DNA of 64,000 nucleotides from contig MKRV01000266.1 in the NCBI GenBank assembly GCA_001897995.1, positions 1 through 64,000 of the forward strand. The letters are read 5' to 3'. A program made the translations under genes and the position numbers. The notes beneath the pieces are model-generated. The model ran no database searches and had not been told where the DNA came from. It saw nothing but the letters and a program-made list of their open reading frames with translations. This document shows positions 50,440-62,421 of the stretch, one piece after another (position 1 is the stretch's first letter; the number at the start of each line of letters is the position of its first letter). Origin of the DNA: Alphaproteobacteria bacterium 65-37 (GTDB taxonomy: Bacteria; Pseudomonadota; Alphaproteobacteria; Reyranellales; Reyranellaceae).

Positions 50440-51110
50440 GGCAAAGATCAGTTTGAGATCGAACAAAGCTCACGAAGCGCTTTCATTCTTGATGCGGCAA
50501 CCAAAGCATCGTCCCTCCGGACCTGCTGGTTTCCGTGCGCGCTCCGGCGTGATGCCATGCTTGCCGTAGCACTGTTCGATCGTCTGCACGCTCGTGCCCA
50601 TGTTCTGCGCGACCGAGTAGATGTCGGCTCGTTCCAGCGAGCGAACGGCATAGCAGTGCCTCAAACTGTAGAGCGTGCACTTTGCTCGTCGGCGCTATCG
50701 GCAGCCCGACGTGGCTGAGGAACGTGTCGAATTGATCGATCAGGGTCATGATCGTGTCGCCGTTCGGCATGACGAACTGCAAGTCGTTCGACTTCATCTC
50801 GCCAGGATCAGCAATCATCCGCTGCAGAATTGGGCTAGCTCGATGTGAGATTGGACGGCTCTGTGCCCGTCTTGCCTCGCGCGATGAGCTGTATGGTTGG
50901 CCGGCCGTGACCTATCGCCGAAGCTCTGTTTGCAATGTCTTGAATTCTGTTGCGGTGAGTGGTGGCGAACACGCTTCGTCTTTGTCGTGATAGTCGGTCT
51001 TTCGCCACGGTATGATGTCGGCGAGCACCTTGTCGTCGATCGCTTTGCGATATCGCGATCGTCTTGCCGGTACGTTTCGTACTCTTCGAATACGCTGCTG
51101 AATGATCGTG
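50440..51110 (-). pseudogene. decayed phage-type tyrosine recombinase/integrase
   Basis: Frames together read AIDDKVLADIIPWRKTDYHDKDEACSPPLTATEFKTLQTELRR* ... LQRMIADPGEMKSNDLQFVMPNGDTIMTLIDQFDTFLSHVGLPIAPTSK / TLYSLRHCYAVRSLERADIYSVAQNMGTSVQTIEQCYGKHGITPERARK; several frameshifts and stops. Confidence 0.7.
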
Positions 51111-51370
51111 ACTGAACCGGCAGGCCTTATCCGAGTTTGTGCTTGGTTCGACGGAACAGCTTGTAGCCAGCGCGGTCGGCATCGGCTTCATTGCTGGTCC
51201 GAAAAGTTTTCTACAGGTATCGACGGTCGCCGATGCGGACCTGCCAAATACCGCTTCGAGTCAACAAGACGAGCTTGCCGCCCTCAAGACGACGTTCGTC
51301 AACCATGGCAGGCCGTGCCTGACAAAAATCGTCAGGCTTTTGATCGTTAAGTCATTGAAAAATATCGATC

Positions 51371-54139
<2,769 letters not shown>

Positions 54140-54421
54140 GAAAACCTCGATATTCTAATGACTTAGGCGGGCCCACGGCCCGCCATCCCAACCACAGATA
54201 GAGAGCGACCCGGGGAGTGTCAACGCAAGGTGCGGTGACGCCCGCCTGCTGCCGGTGCGGCCGGCCGCGGATCGCCTCGCTGCCGTCGCGGTGATCACGA
54301 AAAAGTGCCGCAATTCACCGCCATCAGCGAGGGCAACGGGGAGGCCGTGCTTGCTTGGTCCGACAGGGCCTGTGTAAACGGTTTGCGCCTTTCGCCACGA
54401 GATCGTCTTCGGAGCCTGTTC

Positions 54422-55426
54422 ATGAGCCATCGCCTGCGCTTTCTGCGCCTCTTCCTCCTGAGCGGCGCGGCCGCCGCAGTCGCGGGCTCGGCGTTGGCCC
54501 AGCAGCCTGCCCAGCAACCGGCCCAGCCAGCGGCCAAGCCGCCGGCCCAGCAGCCGGCAAAACCGCCGGCCCAGGCTGCCCAGCCGCTCAAGGATCCGAT
54601 CGTCGCCACCATCAACGGCCAGCCGATCCGCCTCTCGGAGCTCGAGGTCGCCCAGCAGTCGCTGCCGCAGCAATACCGCAGCATGCCGCTGCAGGCGGTG
54701 TTCCCGGCACTGCTGGAGCGCATCATCGACAGCAAGCTGGTCGTCCAGGAAGGCAAGAAGAACAAGGTCAACGAGGACGCCGCGTTCAAGAAGCGCATGG
54801 CCTTCGTCGAGGAGCAGGTGCTGCAGGATTTCTGGATCCAGCGCGAGATCGCCAAGGTGGTCACGGCGGAGAAGATCCAGCAGCGCTACCAGGAGCGGCT
54901 GAAAGCGATGCCGCCGGAAGAAGAGGTGCATGCCCGCCACATCCTGGTCGCGACCGAGGACGAGGCGAAGGCGCTGATCGCCGAGCTGAAGAAGGGCACG
55001 GCATTCGACAAGCTCGCCAAGGAGAAGTCGACCGACAAGGCCTCCGGCGCCGAAGGCGGCGATCTCGGCTGGTTCAAGAAGTCGGACATGGTGAAGGAAT
55101 TCGCCGACGCCGCCTTCAACCTGAAGAAGGGCGAACTCACCGAGACGCCGGTGAAGACCCAGTTCGGCTACCACATTATCCAGCTCGACGACCGCCGCAC
55201 CGCGCCGCCGCCGGCTCTCGAGGAGCTTGCCGACCAGATCCGCGAGGAGCTGGCGCGCGAGGCCGTCACCGCCCAGCTCGACAAGCTGCGCGCCGGCGCC
55301 AAGGTCGAGAAATTCAACATGGACGGCAGCAAGGCCGATGCGGCACCCGCTGCACCGGCCAAGCCGGCGGCACCGACGCCTGCGAAACCGGCGGCGCCTG
55401 CCGCTCCCGCTGGCACGCCCAAGTAG
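54422..55426 (+). CDS. parvulin-type peptidyl-prolyl cis-trans isomerase (PpiC/SurA-like)
   Basis: ARHILVATEDEAKALIAELKKGTAFDKLAKEKSTD...GGDLGWFKKSDMVKEFADAAF...TQFGYHIIQLDDRR. Confidence 0.92.
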   Translation: MSHRLRFLRLFLLSGAAAAVAGSALAQQPAQQPAQPAAKPPAQQPAKPPAQAAQPLKDPIVATINGQPIRLSELEVAQQSLPQQYRSMPLQAVFPALLERIIDSKLVVQEGKKNKVNEDAAFKKRMAFVEEQVLQDFWIQREIAKVVTAEKIQQRYQERLKAMPPEEEVHARHILVATEDEAKALIAELKKGTAFDKLAKEKSTDKASGAEGGDLGWFKKSDMVKEFADAAFNLKKGELTETPVKTQFGYHIIQLDDRRTAPPPALEELADQIREELAREAVTAQLDKLRAGAKVEKFNMDGSKADAAPAAPAKPAAPTPAKPAAPAAPAGTPK

Positions 55427-55515
55427 GATCACCTTTCGTCTCACGTTTTCCGGCGTTTCTGGTGTAGGCTCCGCCGTCCGGCGGCCGCCCCTGCGGCCGC
55501 CTCAAGGGGAGTTCC

Positions 55516-56754
55516 ATGGCTGCCACGCATGCCCAGTCACCGCTTGCGCCGAAAACGACGCCGACCTTGCCGCGCATTGCCGGCGTGAAGCTCGGCGCGG
55601 CGGGCTCGGGGGTGCGCTACAAGGACCGCGATGACGTCATGCTTGCCGTGGTGCCGGCCGGCGCCACGATCGCGGGCGTGCTGACACGGTCCAAGACCTG
55701 CTCGGCGCCGGTCGATTGGTGCCGCAAGAACCTGCCGCGCGGCAAGGTGCGGGCCATCGTGGTCAATGCCGGCAATGCCAACGCCTTCACCGGCAAGGCC
55801 GGCGACAAGGCGGTCGAGGAGAGCACGCGGGCGATCGCCCAGGCGCTGGGCTGCCCGCGCAACGAGGTGTTCATGGCCTCGACCGGCGTGATCGGCCAGC
55901 AGCTCGACTGGGAGAAGATCGCCGCGGTCGTGCCGGCGCTGATCAAGGCGGGCCGCGAGGACGGCTGGGCTGCCGCGGCCGCCGCCATCATGACCACCGA
56001 CACCTTTCCCAAGCTTGCCACCCGGCAGGCCAAGATCGGCGAGCGCACGGTCACCATCAACGGCTTCCTCAAAGGGTCGGGCATGATCGCGCCCGACATG
56101 GCGACGATGCTGGGCTTTGCCTTCACCGACGCGAAGATCCCGGCGCCGGTGCTACAGAAGCTGCTGGCCGATGCCACCGACAAGTCGCTGAACTGCGTCA
56201 CGGTCGATGGCGACACCTCGACCAGCGACACCTTGCTGATGGTGGCGACGGGCGCCGCGCGTCATGCCCCGATCGAGGAGTCGGACGACCCCGTCCTGGT
56301 CGATTTCAAGCGCGCCCTCGACGAAGTGATGATCGAGCTGGCGCAGCTCCTGGCGCGCGACGGCGAAGGCGCCACCAAGTTCGTGACCATCAATGTCGGC
56401 GGTGCGTCGTCGAACGGCGCCGCCCGCAAGATCGGGCTGGCGGTCGCGAACTCGCCGCTGGTCAAGACCGCCATCGCTGGCGAGGACGCCAACTGGGGCC
56501 GCATCGTCATGGCGGTCGGCAAGTCGGGCGAGCGGGCCGATCGCGACAAGCTCAGGATTTCGATCGGCGGCGTGCGCATCACCGACGGCGGCCAGGTGGT
56601 GCCGAACTACGACGAGGAACCGGTCACGCGGCACATAAAGGGCCAGGACATCGTGATCGACATCGATCTCGGCATCGGCCGTGGCCGCGCCACCGTGTGG
56701 ACCTGCGATCTGACGCACGGCTACATCGACATCAACGGCAGCTACCGCTCTTGA
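55516..56754 (+). CDS. argJ: bifunctional glutamate N-acetyltransferase/amino-acid N-acetyltransferase
   Basis: MIAPDMATMLGFAFTDA (self-cleavage region), SFNCVTVDGDTSTSDT-like SLNCVTVDGDTSTSDTLL. Confidence 0.96.
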   Translation: MAATHAQSPLAPKTTPTLPRIAGVKLGAAGSGVRYKDRDDVMLAVVPAGATIAGVLTRSKTCSAPVDWCRKNLPRGKVRAIVVNAGNANAFTGKAGDKAVEESTRAIAQALGCPRNEVFMASTGVIGQQLDWEKIAAVVPALIKAGREDGWAAAAAAIMTTDTFPKLATRQAKIGERTVTINGFLKGSGMIAPDMATMLGFAFTDAKIPAPVLQKLLADATDKSLNCVTVDGDTSTSDTLLMVATGAARHAPIEESDDPVLVDFKRALDEVMIELAQLLARDGEGATKFVTINVGGASSNGAARKIGLAVANSPLVKTAIAGEDANWGRIVMAVGKSGERADRDKLRISIGGVRITDGGQVVPNYDEEPVTRHIKGQDIVIDIDLGIGRGRATVWTCDLTHGYIDINGSYRS

Positions 56755-57203
56755 GCATCTCGTTCGACGAGGATTGCCCGGGCGGCCCGCCGCCGCTCGG
56801 CGACCGGCCGCTCGTGCTGGTGGCGGCGGTGGCCCTGGTCGATCCCGACAGCCGGGTGCTGATCGCCCAGCGGCCGCCCGGCAAGTCGATGGCCGGGCTC
56901 TGGGAGTTTCCCGGCGGCAAGATCGATCCCGGCGAGACGCCCGAGCAGGCGCTGGTGCGCGAGCTGCACGAGGAACTCGGCATCGAGACGGCGACCAGCT
57001 GCCTGGCACCGATCGCCTTCGCCAGCCACGGCTACGAGAAGTTCCACTTGCTGATGCCGGTCTTCGCCTGCCGCAAGTGGAGCGGCACGCCGCGGCCGCG
57101 TGAGGGCCAGGTCCTGAAATGGGTGCCGCCGGTCGAGCTGGCACGCTATCCCATGCCACCGGCCGATCTGCCGCTGGTCGGGCTGTTGCGCGATCTGCTT
57201 TAG
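56751..57203 (+). CDS. mutT: NUDIX (8-oxo-dGTP diphosphatase MutT-like)
   Basis: Nudix box GKIDPGETPEQALVRELHEELGI; TTG start overlaps argJ stop. Confidence 0.85.
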   Translation: MSISFDEDCPGGPPPLGDRPLVLVAAVALVDPDSRVLIAQRPPGKSMAGLWEFPGGKIDPGETPEQALVRELHEELGIETATSCLAPIAFASHGYEKFHLLMPVFACRKWSGTPRPREGQVLKWVPPVELARYPMPPADLPLVGLLRDLL

Positions 57204-57226
57204 CGGGGAGCGTGCCACAAAACCGC

Positions 57227-57294
57227 TGTCATCCCGAGCGAAGCGAGGGACCTTTGCGGATCAGGAAAGGTCCCTCGCTTCGCTCGGGATGACA
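57227..57294. terminator. 29-bp-arm perfect palindrome, bidirectional terminator-like repeat (GTCATCCCGAGC family, copy 2)
   Basis: TGTCATCCCGAGCGAAGCGAGGGACCTTT-gcggatcagg-AAAGGTCCCTCGCTTCGCTCGGGATGACA between convergent genes. Confidence 0.85.
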
Positions 57295-57310
57295 CCATTG
57301 TTGTGGCGCG

Positions 57311-58135
57311 CTAACCGCGCTCGGCCGGAGCCGACAGCGGCACGCCTTCGCGCCAGCCGGTCAGCTGGCGGAAGATGATGGCCTGCGCTGTGGCCAGCAC
57401 GCCGTTGCCGGCATAGGAAACCAGCAGGGCGAAGGTCCAGGTCACGACATAGGCGGCGAAGTCGGCGCCCAGCACGCCGCGTGTGGCGCCCAGAAGGATA
57501 AGGACGGCGGCCGCCGTCACCATCGTGCCGAGGAAGGAGATCAGAAACAGCGCGCCGACGATGACCCAGCCATTGCCGCGGCTCAGGGTCCAGGAGAGGG
57601 CCGGCGAGCCGCGCTCGTCGACGGACGTCGCGGCGAGGCCGAAGCTCACGCGCAGCGCCACCAGCGCCGAGACGATGAAGGCGGAGGCGAGCGGCGCCAG
57701 CAGCGTCTGCTTGGCGGCGGTCTCCGGGTCGGGCGGTGCGCCGCCGGTGAGCGCCGCGGGATCGATTTCGCCCATTGCCAGGATGAAGGCACCGAGCAGC
57801 ACGAAAGTGACGCCGCCGATCTTGATCAGATGCACCAGGAAGGACGTCTCGCGCGCCGACCATCCGAGGCCCGGTTGGCGGTCCAGGCGCTGCGGGCCGA
57901 GCAGCACGACACGCTGCCAGGCGACCATGAACATCACCAGCGGCACGATATCGATCAGCTTCTCGACCAGCACGGGGATCAGCGATTCGCGCGGCATCTG
58001 CGAGCCGATGAGCCGGATCACCAGGGAGAGGATCCAGGGAATCGTGACGATATCGAAGAAGAGCCGGATGTTGGCGAAGAAGTAGCCGAAGCTCTCGGAC
58101 AGCACGTCGCCAAAAGACAATTTCACTGAAGGCAC
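57311..58135 (-). CDS. hypothetical multi-pass membrane protein
   Basis: Several hydrophobic segments, e.g. VVLLGPQRL, GWVIVGALFLISFLGTMVTAAAVLILLG. Confidence 0.7.
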   Translation of the reverse strand: MPSVKLSFGDVLSESFGYFFANIRLFFDIVTIPWILSLVIRLIGSQMPRESLIPVLVEKLIDIVPLVMFMVAWQRVVLLGPQRLDRQPGLGWSARETSFLVHLIKIGGVTFVLLGAFILAMGEIDPAALTGGAPPDPETAAKQTLLAPLASAFIVSALVALRVSFGLAATSVDERGSPALSWTLSRGNGWVIVGALFLISFLGTMVTAAAVLILLGATRGVLGADFAAYVVTWTFALLVSYAGNGVLATAQAIIFRQLTGWREGVPLSAPAERG

Positions 58136-58138
58136 GAT

Positions 58139-59050
58139 CTAGCTCCGCTCCACTTTCTCGCCGGCACTCAACTCGGACGTTCCCAGCGCGTCGGCCAGGC
58201 GTTGCGCAGCACTTCCCGGCGCCAGCGGCTTGGGCTGCGAGGCATGCGGCGCCCAGCCGTGCAGGAAGAGAACCTCGAAGCTCGCGACGACCCTGCCCGA
58301 AGGCAGCGCGAAGCGCTCGCCGTAAAGCTCGGCCGCGCGCAGCAAGGTGGCGCGCCGCGTCGCCTGGCGCCGGCGCTCGACCACCAGGTTGCTCTCGCCC
58401 ATGGCGCTCAAGTCGCGCATCAGGGCGAGCGCGTTCTCGTATTCGACATCTATCGTTTCACTGTCGGCGACCGGCAGGGCGAAGCCGGCGCGCTGCAGAA
58501 GGCCGGCGGCGTCGCGCAGGTCCGCGAAGGGCGAGACGCGCGGGCTGAGGCCGCCATCGATCTCGCTCTCGGCAGCCCCCAGCGCCTGCCGCAATTGCCA
58601 CAGCGTTCCGCCGCCCAGCATGGCGCCCAGGAACAATCCATCGGGCTTCAGGATGCGACCGATCTGGATCAGGGTGCCGGGCAGGTCGTTCACCCAATGC
58701 AGGCTCATGGCGCTCAGCACGAGATCGAATTGCGCCGCTGCGAAAGGAAGCTGCTCCTCGTCGGCCACCACGGCCAGCCCCCGGGCTTTGCGGGCGAAGC
58801 CTTCGCCCAGATCGCTGCGGATCAGCTGCTCGACGATTTTGCGCGAGCCGAGCGCGGTGGCGACCTCGTCGCCGTGGCTGCCGAGATCGAGCGCCACCGG
58901 GAAGGGACGACGGACATCGTCCAGCCGTTCGACCAGTCGCTGGGCGATCTCGCGCTTCAGGAAGGCATGCCCGTCCCAGTGCGCGACAGCGCGCTCGCGC
59001 CGATGGCGCAGCATCGCGCGGTCGAAAACCAGCATGGGGTCGAGGGTCAT
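58139..59050 (-). CDS. SAM-dependent methyltransferase (NDUFAF5/BioC-like)
   Basis: MLVFDRAMLRHRRERAV...LDLGSHGDEV...FDLVLSAMSLHWVNDLPGTLIQIGRILKPDGLFLGAMLGG. Confidence 0.85.
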   Translation of the reverse strand: MTLDPMLVFDRAMLRHRRERAVAHWDGHAFLKREIAQRLVERLDDVRRPFPVALDLGSHGDEVATALGSRKIVEQLIRSDLGEGFARKARGLAVVADEEQLPFAAAQFDLVLSAMSLHWVNDLPGTLIQIGRILKPDGLFLGAMLGGGTLWQLRQALGAAESEIDGGLSPRVSPFADLRDAAGLLQRAGFALPVADSETIDVEYENALALMRDLSAMGESNLVVERRRQATRRATLLRAAELYGERFALPSGRVVASFEVLFLHGWAPHASQPKPLAPGSAAQRLADALGTSELSAGEKVERS

Positions 59051-59114
59051 CACGTCAGGACTCGTCACAGGGCGTATGTAAGGCGAAAGGGCGGCGGCGG
59101 GTAGGGGACGCGCC

Positions 59115-59951
59115 ATGCTCTCGGCGTATTTGCACGGCCCAATCCCTGTGATGTCGAGAGGCCTGCCGCGAGAATGGAGCCGCGCCCGTGCGCGAGAATT
59201 GACCCAAGTCTGCGGGCAGGCCGGACGGATGGTGCTGGATGCCGTCCTGCCGCCGCTTTGTCTCGGCTGCGGCGAGATCGTCGGTGAGCCGGGCGGCCTG
59301 TGCAGTGTCTGCTGGCGACGTTTCAGCTTCGTGTCGGCGCCCTACTGCGCCTGTTGCGGCACGCCGTTCACCCAAGACCTCGGCCCCGATGCGCTGTGCA
59401 CGGCCTGCCTGGTGCGGCGGCCGCGCTTCCGCCGGGCGCGCGCTGCCTTGATCTACGACGACCGCAGCCGACGGCTGATCCTGCCCTTCAAGCATGGTGA
59501 CCGGACCGACGTCGCGCGGGCCTGCGGGCGCTGGATGGCGCGCGCCGGCGCGGAGTTGCTGGCCACGGCCGACCTGGTGGCGCCGGTGCCGCTTCATTGG
59601 CGCCGTCTGTTCACGCGGCGGTACAATCAGGCGGCGTTGCTGGCGCGTGTCGCGTTGAGCGAAGAAATTTCCACCAGCGGGGCACGTCTGGCGCCGGATT
59701 TGCTGCGGCGTGGCCGCTGGACGGGATCGCAATCCGGCCTCACCGGCCAGGAGCGGCGCCGCAACGTTCGCGAGGCGTTCGAGCTTCATCCACGGTGGCA
59801 GGCCGCAATCGCCGGCAAGCGCATCCTGCTGGTCGACGACGTGCTGACCACGGGCGCGACAGTCGAGGCCTGCGTCCGCGTTCTGCAGCGCGCTGGTGCC
59901 GCCGAGGTCGATGTCCTTACGCTGGCGCGGGTTGTCCGGCCGGCGCTATAG
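59115..59951 (+). CDS. ComF family protein (phosphoribosyltransferase)
   Basis: LPPLCLGCGEIVGEPGGLCSVCW...; PRPP motif ILLVDDVLTTGATVEAC. Confidence 0.92.
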   Translation: MLSAYLHGPIPVMSRGLPREWSRARARELTQVCGQAGRMVLDAVLPPLCLGCGEIVGEPGGLCSVCWRRFSFVSAPYCACCGTPFTQDLGPDALCTACLVRRPRFRRARAALIYDDRSRRLILPFKHGDRTDVARACGRWMARAGAELLATADLVAPVPLHWRRLFTRRYNQAALLARVALSEEISTSGARLAPDLLRRGRWTGSQSGLTGQERRRNVREAFELHPRWQAAIAGKRILLVDDVLTTGATVEACVRVLQRAGAAEVDVLTLARVVRPAL

Positions 59952-59973
59952 TTCGGGAAAGAGGTTCACCACC

Positions 59974-60234
59974 ATGGCCAAGATCGAGATCTACACCACG
60001 CCGTTCTGCGGCTACTGCGCCCGGGCCAAAGGCCTGCTCGACGACAAGGGCGCAGCCTACGAGGAAATGGACGTGATGATGGACGACAAGAAGCGCAGCG
60101 AGATGCGCGAACGGTCGCGCCGCACGACGGTGCCGCAGATCTTCATCAACGGCCAGCATATCGGCGGCTCCGACGAGCTTGCCGCGCTCGAAAGCGCGGG
60201 CAAGCTCGACGCGCTGCTCGCCCAGCCGGGCTGA
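59974..60234 (+). CDS. grxC: glutaredoxin 3
   Basis: IEIYTTPFCGYCARAKGLLDDKG...TVPQIFINGQHIGGSDELAAL. Confidence 0.95.
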   Translation: MAKIEIYTTPFCGYCARAKGLLDDKGAAYEEMDVMMDDKKRSEMRERSRRTTVPQIFINGQHIGGSDELAALESAGKLDALLAQPG

Positions 60235-60243
60235 GCCGCGGCC

Positions 60244-61110
60244 ATGTCGTCCTTCAAGGCGGGACTCGTCCAGACCAACGTCTCCAACGAGATGGCGGAG
60301 AACATCGCCTTCGTGCGCGAGCAGGCGAAGCTCGCCCGCGATGCCGGTGCCGACTTCATCATGACGCCCGAGAATACCGGGCTGATCGGGGCCAATCGCG
60401 GCGAGACCCTGGCCAAGGCGCAGACGGAAGAAGAGCACGCCATGCTCGCGGCCTGCCGGGCCAGCGCCCGCGACACCGGCGCGTGGTTCCTGCTGGGCTC
60501 GATCCATGTCCGCGTGCCGGGCGAGGAGCAGATCCGCAATCGCTCCTATTTGATCGATCCGACGGGCGGGATCGTCGCAAGCTACGACAAGATCCACATG
60601 TTCGACGTGCAGCTCGCGGGCGGCGAGAGTTACCGCGAGTCCTCGACCTTCCGCCCCGGCGAGAAGGCGGTACTGGCCGAGACGCCCTGGGGCGTGCTGG
60701 GCATGACCATCTGCTACGACCTACGCTTTCCTTATCTCTATCGCGATCTCGCCCATGCCGGCGCCTCGATGCTGGCGATCCCGTCGTCCTTCACGGTGCC
60801 GACCGGCCAGGCGCACTGGCATACCTTGATGCGCGCCCGCGCCATCGAGACCGGCTGTTTCGTCTTCGCGCCGGCGCAGGTCGGCACGCACAAGGGCTCG
60901 AACCGCAAGACCTACGGCCATTCGATCGTGGTGGCGCCGTGGGGCGAGGTGCTGGCCGATGCCGGCGGCGAGAAGGCCGGTTTCGTCGTGGCCGATATCG
61001 ATGCCGGCAAGGTCGCCGAAGCCCGCAAGATGGTGCCGTCGCTGACCCACGATCGGACATACGCGGCGCCCGCCCTGCACAAGGCCGCGGTCGCGAAGGC
61101 GGCGGAGTAG
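60244..61110 (+). CDS. carbon-nitrogen hydrolase (Nit1/omega-amidase-like)
   Basis: FIMTPENTG, YDKIHMFDVQLAGGESYRES, GMTICYDLRFPYLYRDLAHAGASMLAIPSSFTVPTGQAHW. Confidence 0.93.
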   Translation: MSSFKAGLVQTNVSNEMAENIAFVREQAKLARDAGADFIMTPENTGLIGANRGETLAKAQTEEEHAMLAACRASARDTGAWFLLGSIHVRVPGEEQIRNRSYLIDPTGGIVASYDKIHMFDVQLAGGESYRESSTFRPGEKAVLAETPWGVLGMTICYDLRFPYLYRDLAHAGASMLAIPSSFTVPTGQAHWHTLMRARAIETGCFVFAPAQVGTHKGSNRKTYGHSIVVAPWGEVLADAGGEKAGFVVADIDAGKVAEARKMVPSLTHDRTYAAPALHKAAVAKAAE

Positions 61111-61148
61111 GGACGACCTTTCGCGATTTTTAGCTCTGATAGGGAAAA

Positions 61149-61256
61149 CCTCACCCTGAGGAGCGAGCGTAGCGAGCGTCTCGAAGGGTGGGAGCAAGCA
61201 CGTCGCCTGTTGCCGACCCTTCGAGACGCGGCCTGCGGCCGCTCCTCAGGGTGAGG
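61149..61256. repeat. nested palindromic intergenic repeat (CCTCACCCTGAGGAGCG family)
   Basis: 17-bp outer arms 61149-61165/61240-61256 and 13-bp inner arms CGTCTCGAAGGGT/ACCCTTCGAGACG 61177-61189/61216-61228. Confidence 0.9.
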
Positions 61257-61288
61257 CGTTCCTTGGATGTGCTGCAGTAGCGCACCGC

Positions 61289-61858
61289 TCAGCCTGTCTT
61301 CCGCGCGGCGATGCGCTGCACCATCGCCATCTTGGGCTCGCTGATCATGCGCGCCTCGTAGGCCGTCACCGAGAAGCGGCCGCGGACCAGCTCGAGCAGT
61401 TCGCCGTCCTTCAGCAGGAAGTCCGGCCGGTCCGGTTTGCCGAAGCGCTCGTTGCCCACCATGAAGGTCTCGTAGAGCAGGATGCCGCCCGGCTGCAGCG
61501 CGTCGAACAGATCGGGGAACAACGGCCGATGCAAGTAGTTAGTCACGACGGCGGCGCCGAAGCGGCGACTTCCGAGGGGCCAGGGCGAGCCGCCCTCGAG
61601 GTCGGCGGCCACGACTTCGACATTGTCGATGTCGGCGAGGCCGCTCGCGTCGCGATCGACGGCCGTTACGCGGTGGCCGCGCGCGGCAAAAAAGCGGCTG
61701 TGGCGGCCTTTTCCGGCGGCAAGGTCGAGCACGTCGGCACCCGCCGGCAGCAGACCGGCCCAGGCGGCGATCCAGGAAGAGACAGTCAAACCAGGCATAT
61801 CTCGGCGCGAAAGGAGCAAAGGGCGCGCGACAATCGGGCCTTGCGTCGTGTACGACAA
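61289..61858 (-). CDS. class I SAM-dependent methyltransferase (TehB-like); start may be 61798
   Basis: VLDLAAGKGRHSRFFAARGHRVTAVDRDASGL. Confidence 0.83.
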   Translation of the reverse strand: MSYTTQGPIVARPLLLSRRDMPGLTVSSWIAAWAGLLPAGADVLDLAAGKGRHSRFFAARGHRVTAVDRDASGLADIDNVEVVAADLEGGSPWPLGSRRFGAAVVTNYLHRPLFPDLFDALQPGGILLYETFMVGNERFGKPDRPDFLLKDGELLELVRGRFSVTAYEARMISEPKMAMVQRIAARKTG

Positions 61859-61878
61859 GCCACCATTTTCGGGGTGTT

Positions 61879-62394
61879 ATGATTCTATATCGCCTGCGCT
61901 GCGCCAAGGGCCACGAATTCGATAGCTGGTTCAAGGACAGCAAGACCTACGAGCGCCAGGAGAAGAAGTCGCTGATCGGCTGCGCCGTCTGCGGCTCCTC
62001 CAAGGTCGAGCGCGCCATCATGTCGCCGCGGATCGGCAAGAAGGGTGGCAAGGCAGAAGCGCCCATCGAGGTCACCGAAACCCCGACGCCGACACCAACA
62101 GGGGCACCGACAGGGGCGCCGGCCGTTCCCTCGCCCGAGCAGCAGCAGCAGATGGCGGCGCTCGCCCGTCACATGCCGAAAGAGCTGCGCGAGGCGCTGC
62201 TCAAGGTCCGCGCCGAGGTCGAGAAGAATTGCGAGCATGTCGGCGGCAACTTCGCCGAAGAGGCGCGCAAGATTCACTACGGCGAGAGCGACAAGCGCGG
62301 CATCTACGGCGAGACGACCGACGAGGAGGCCGAGGCGCTGGCCGAAGAGGGCATCGAGTTCGGCCGCCTGCCCTGGATCCCCCGCGGCAACTGA
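61879..62394 (+). CDS. DUF1178 family protein
   Basis: MILYRLRCAKGHEFDSWFKDSKTYERQEKKSLIGCAVCGSSKVERAIMSPRI. Confidence 0.92.
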   Translation: MILYRLRCAKGHEFDSWFKDSKTYERQEKKSLIGCAVCGSSKVERAIMSPRIGKKGGKAEAPIEVTETPTPTPTGAPTGAPAVPSPEQQQQMAALARHMPKELREALLKVRAEVEKNCEHVGGNFAEEARKIHYGESDKRGIYGETTDEEAEALAEEGIEFGRLPWIPRGN

Positions 62395-62421
62395 CGCCCG
62401 ACAACTGGCGGGCGTTCGCCG

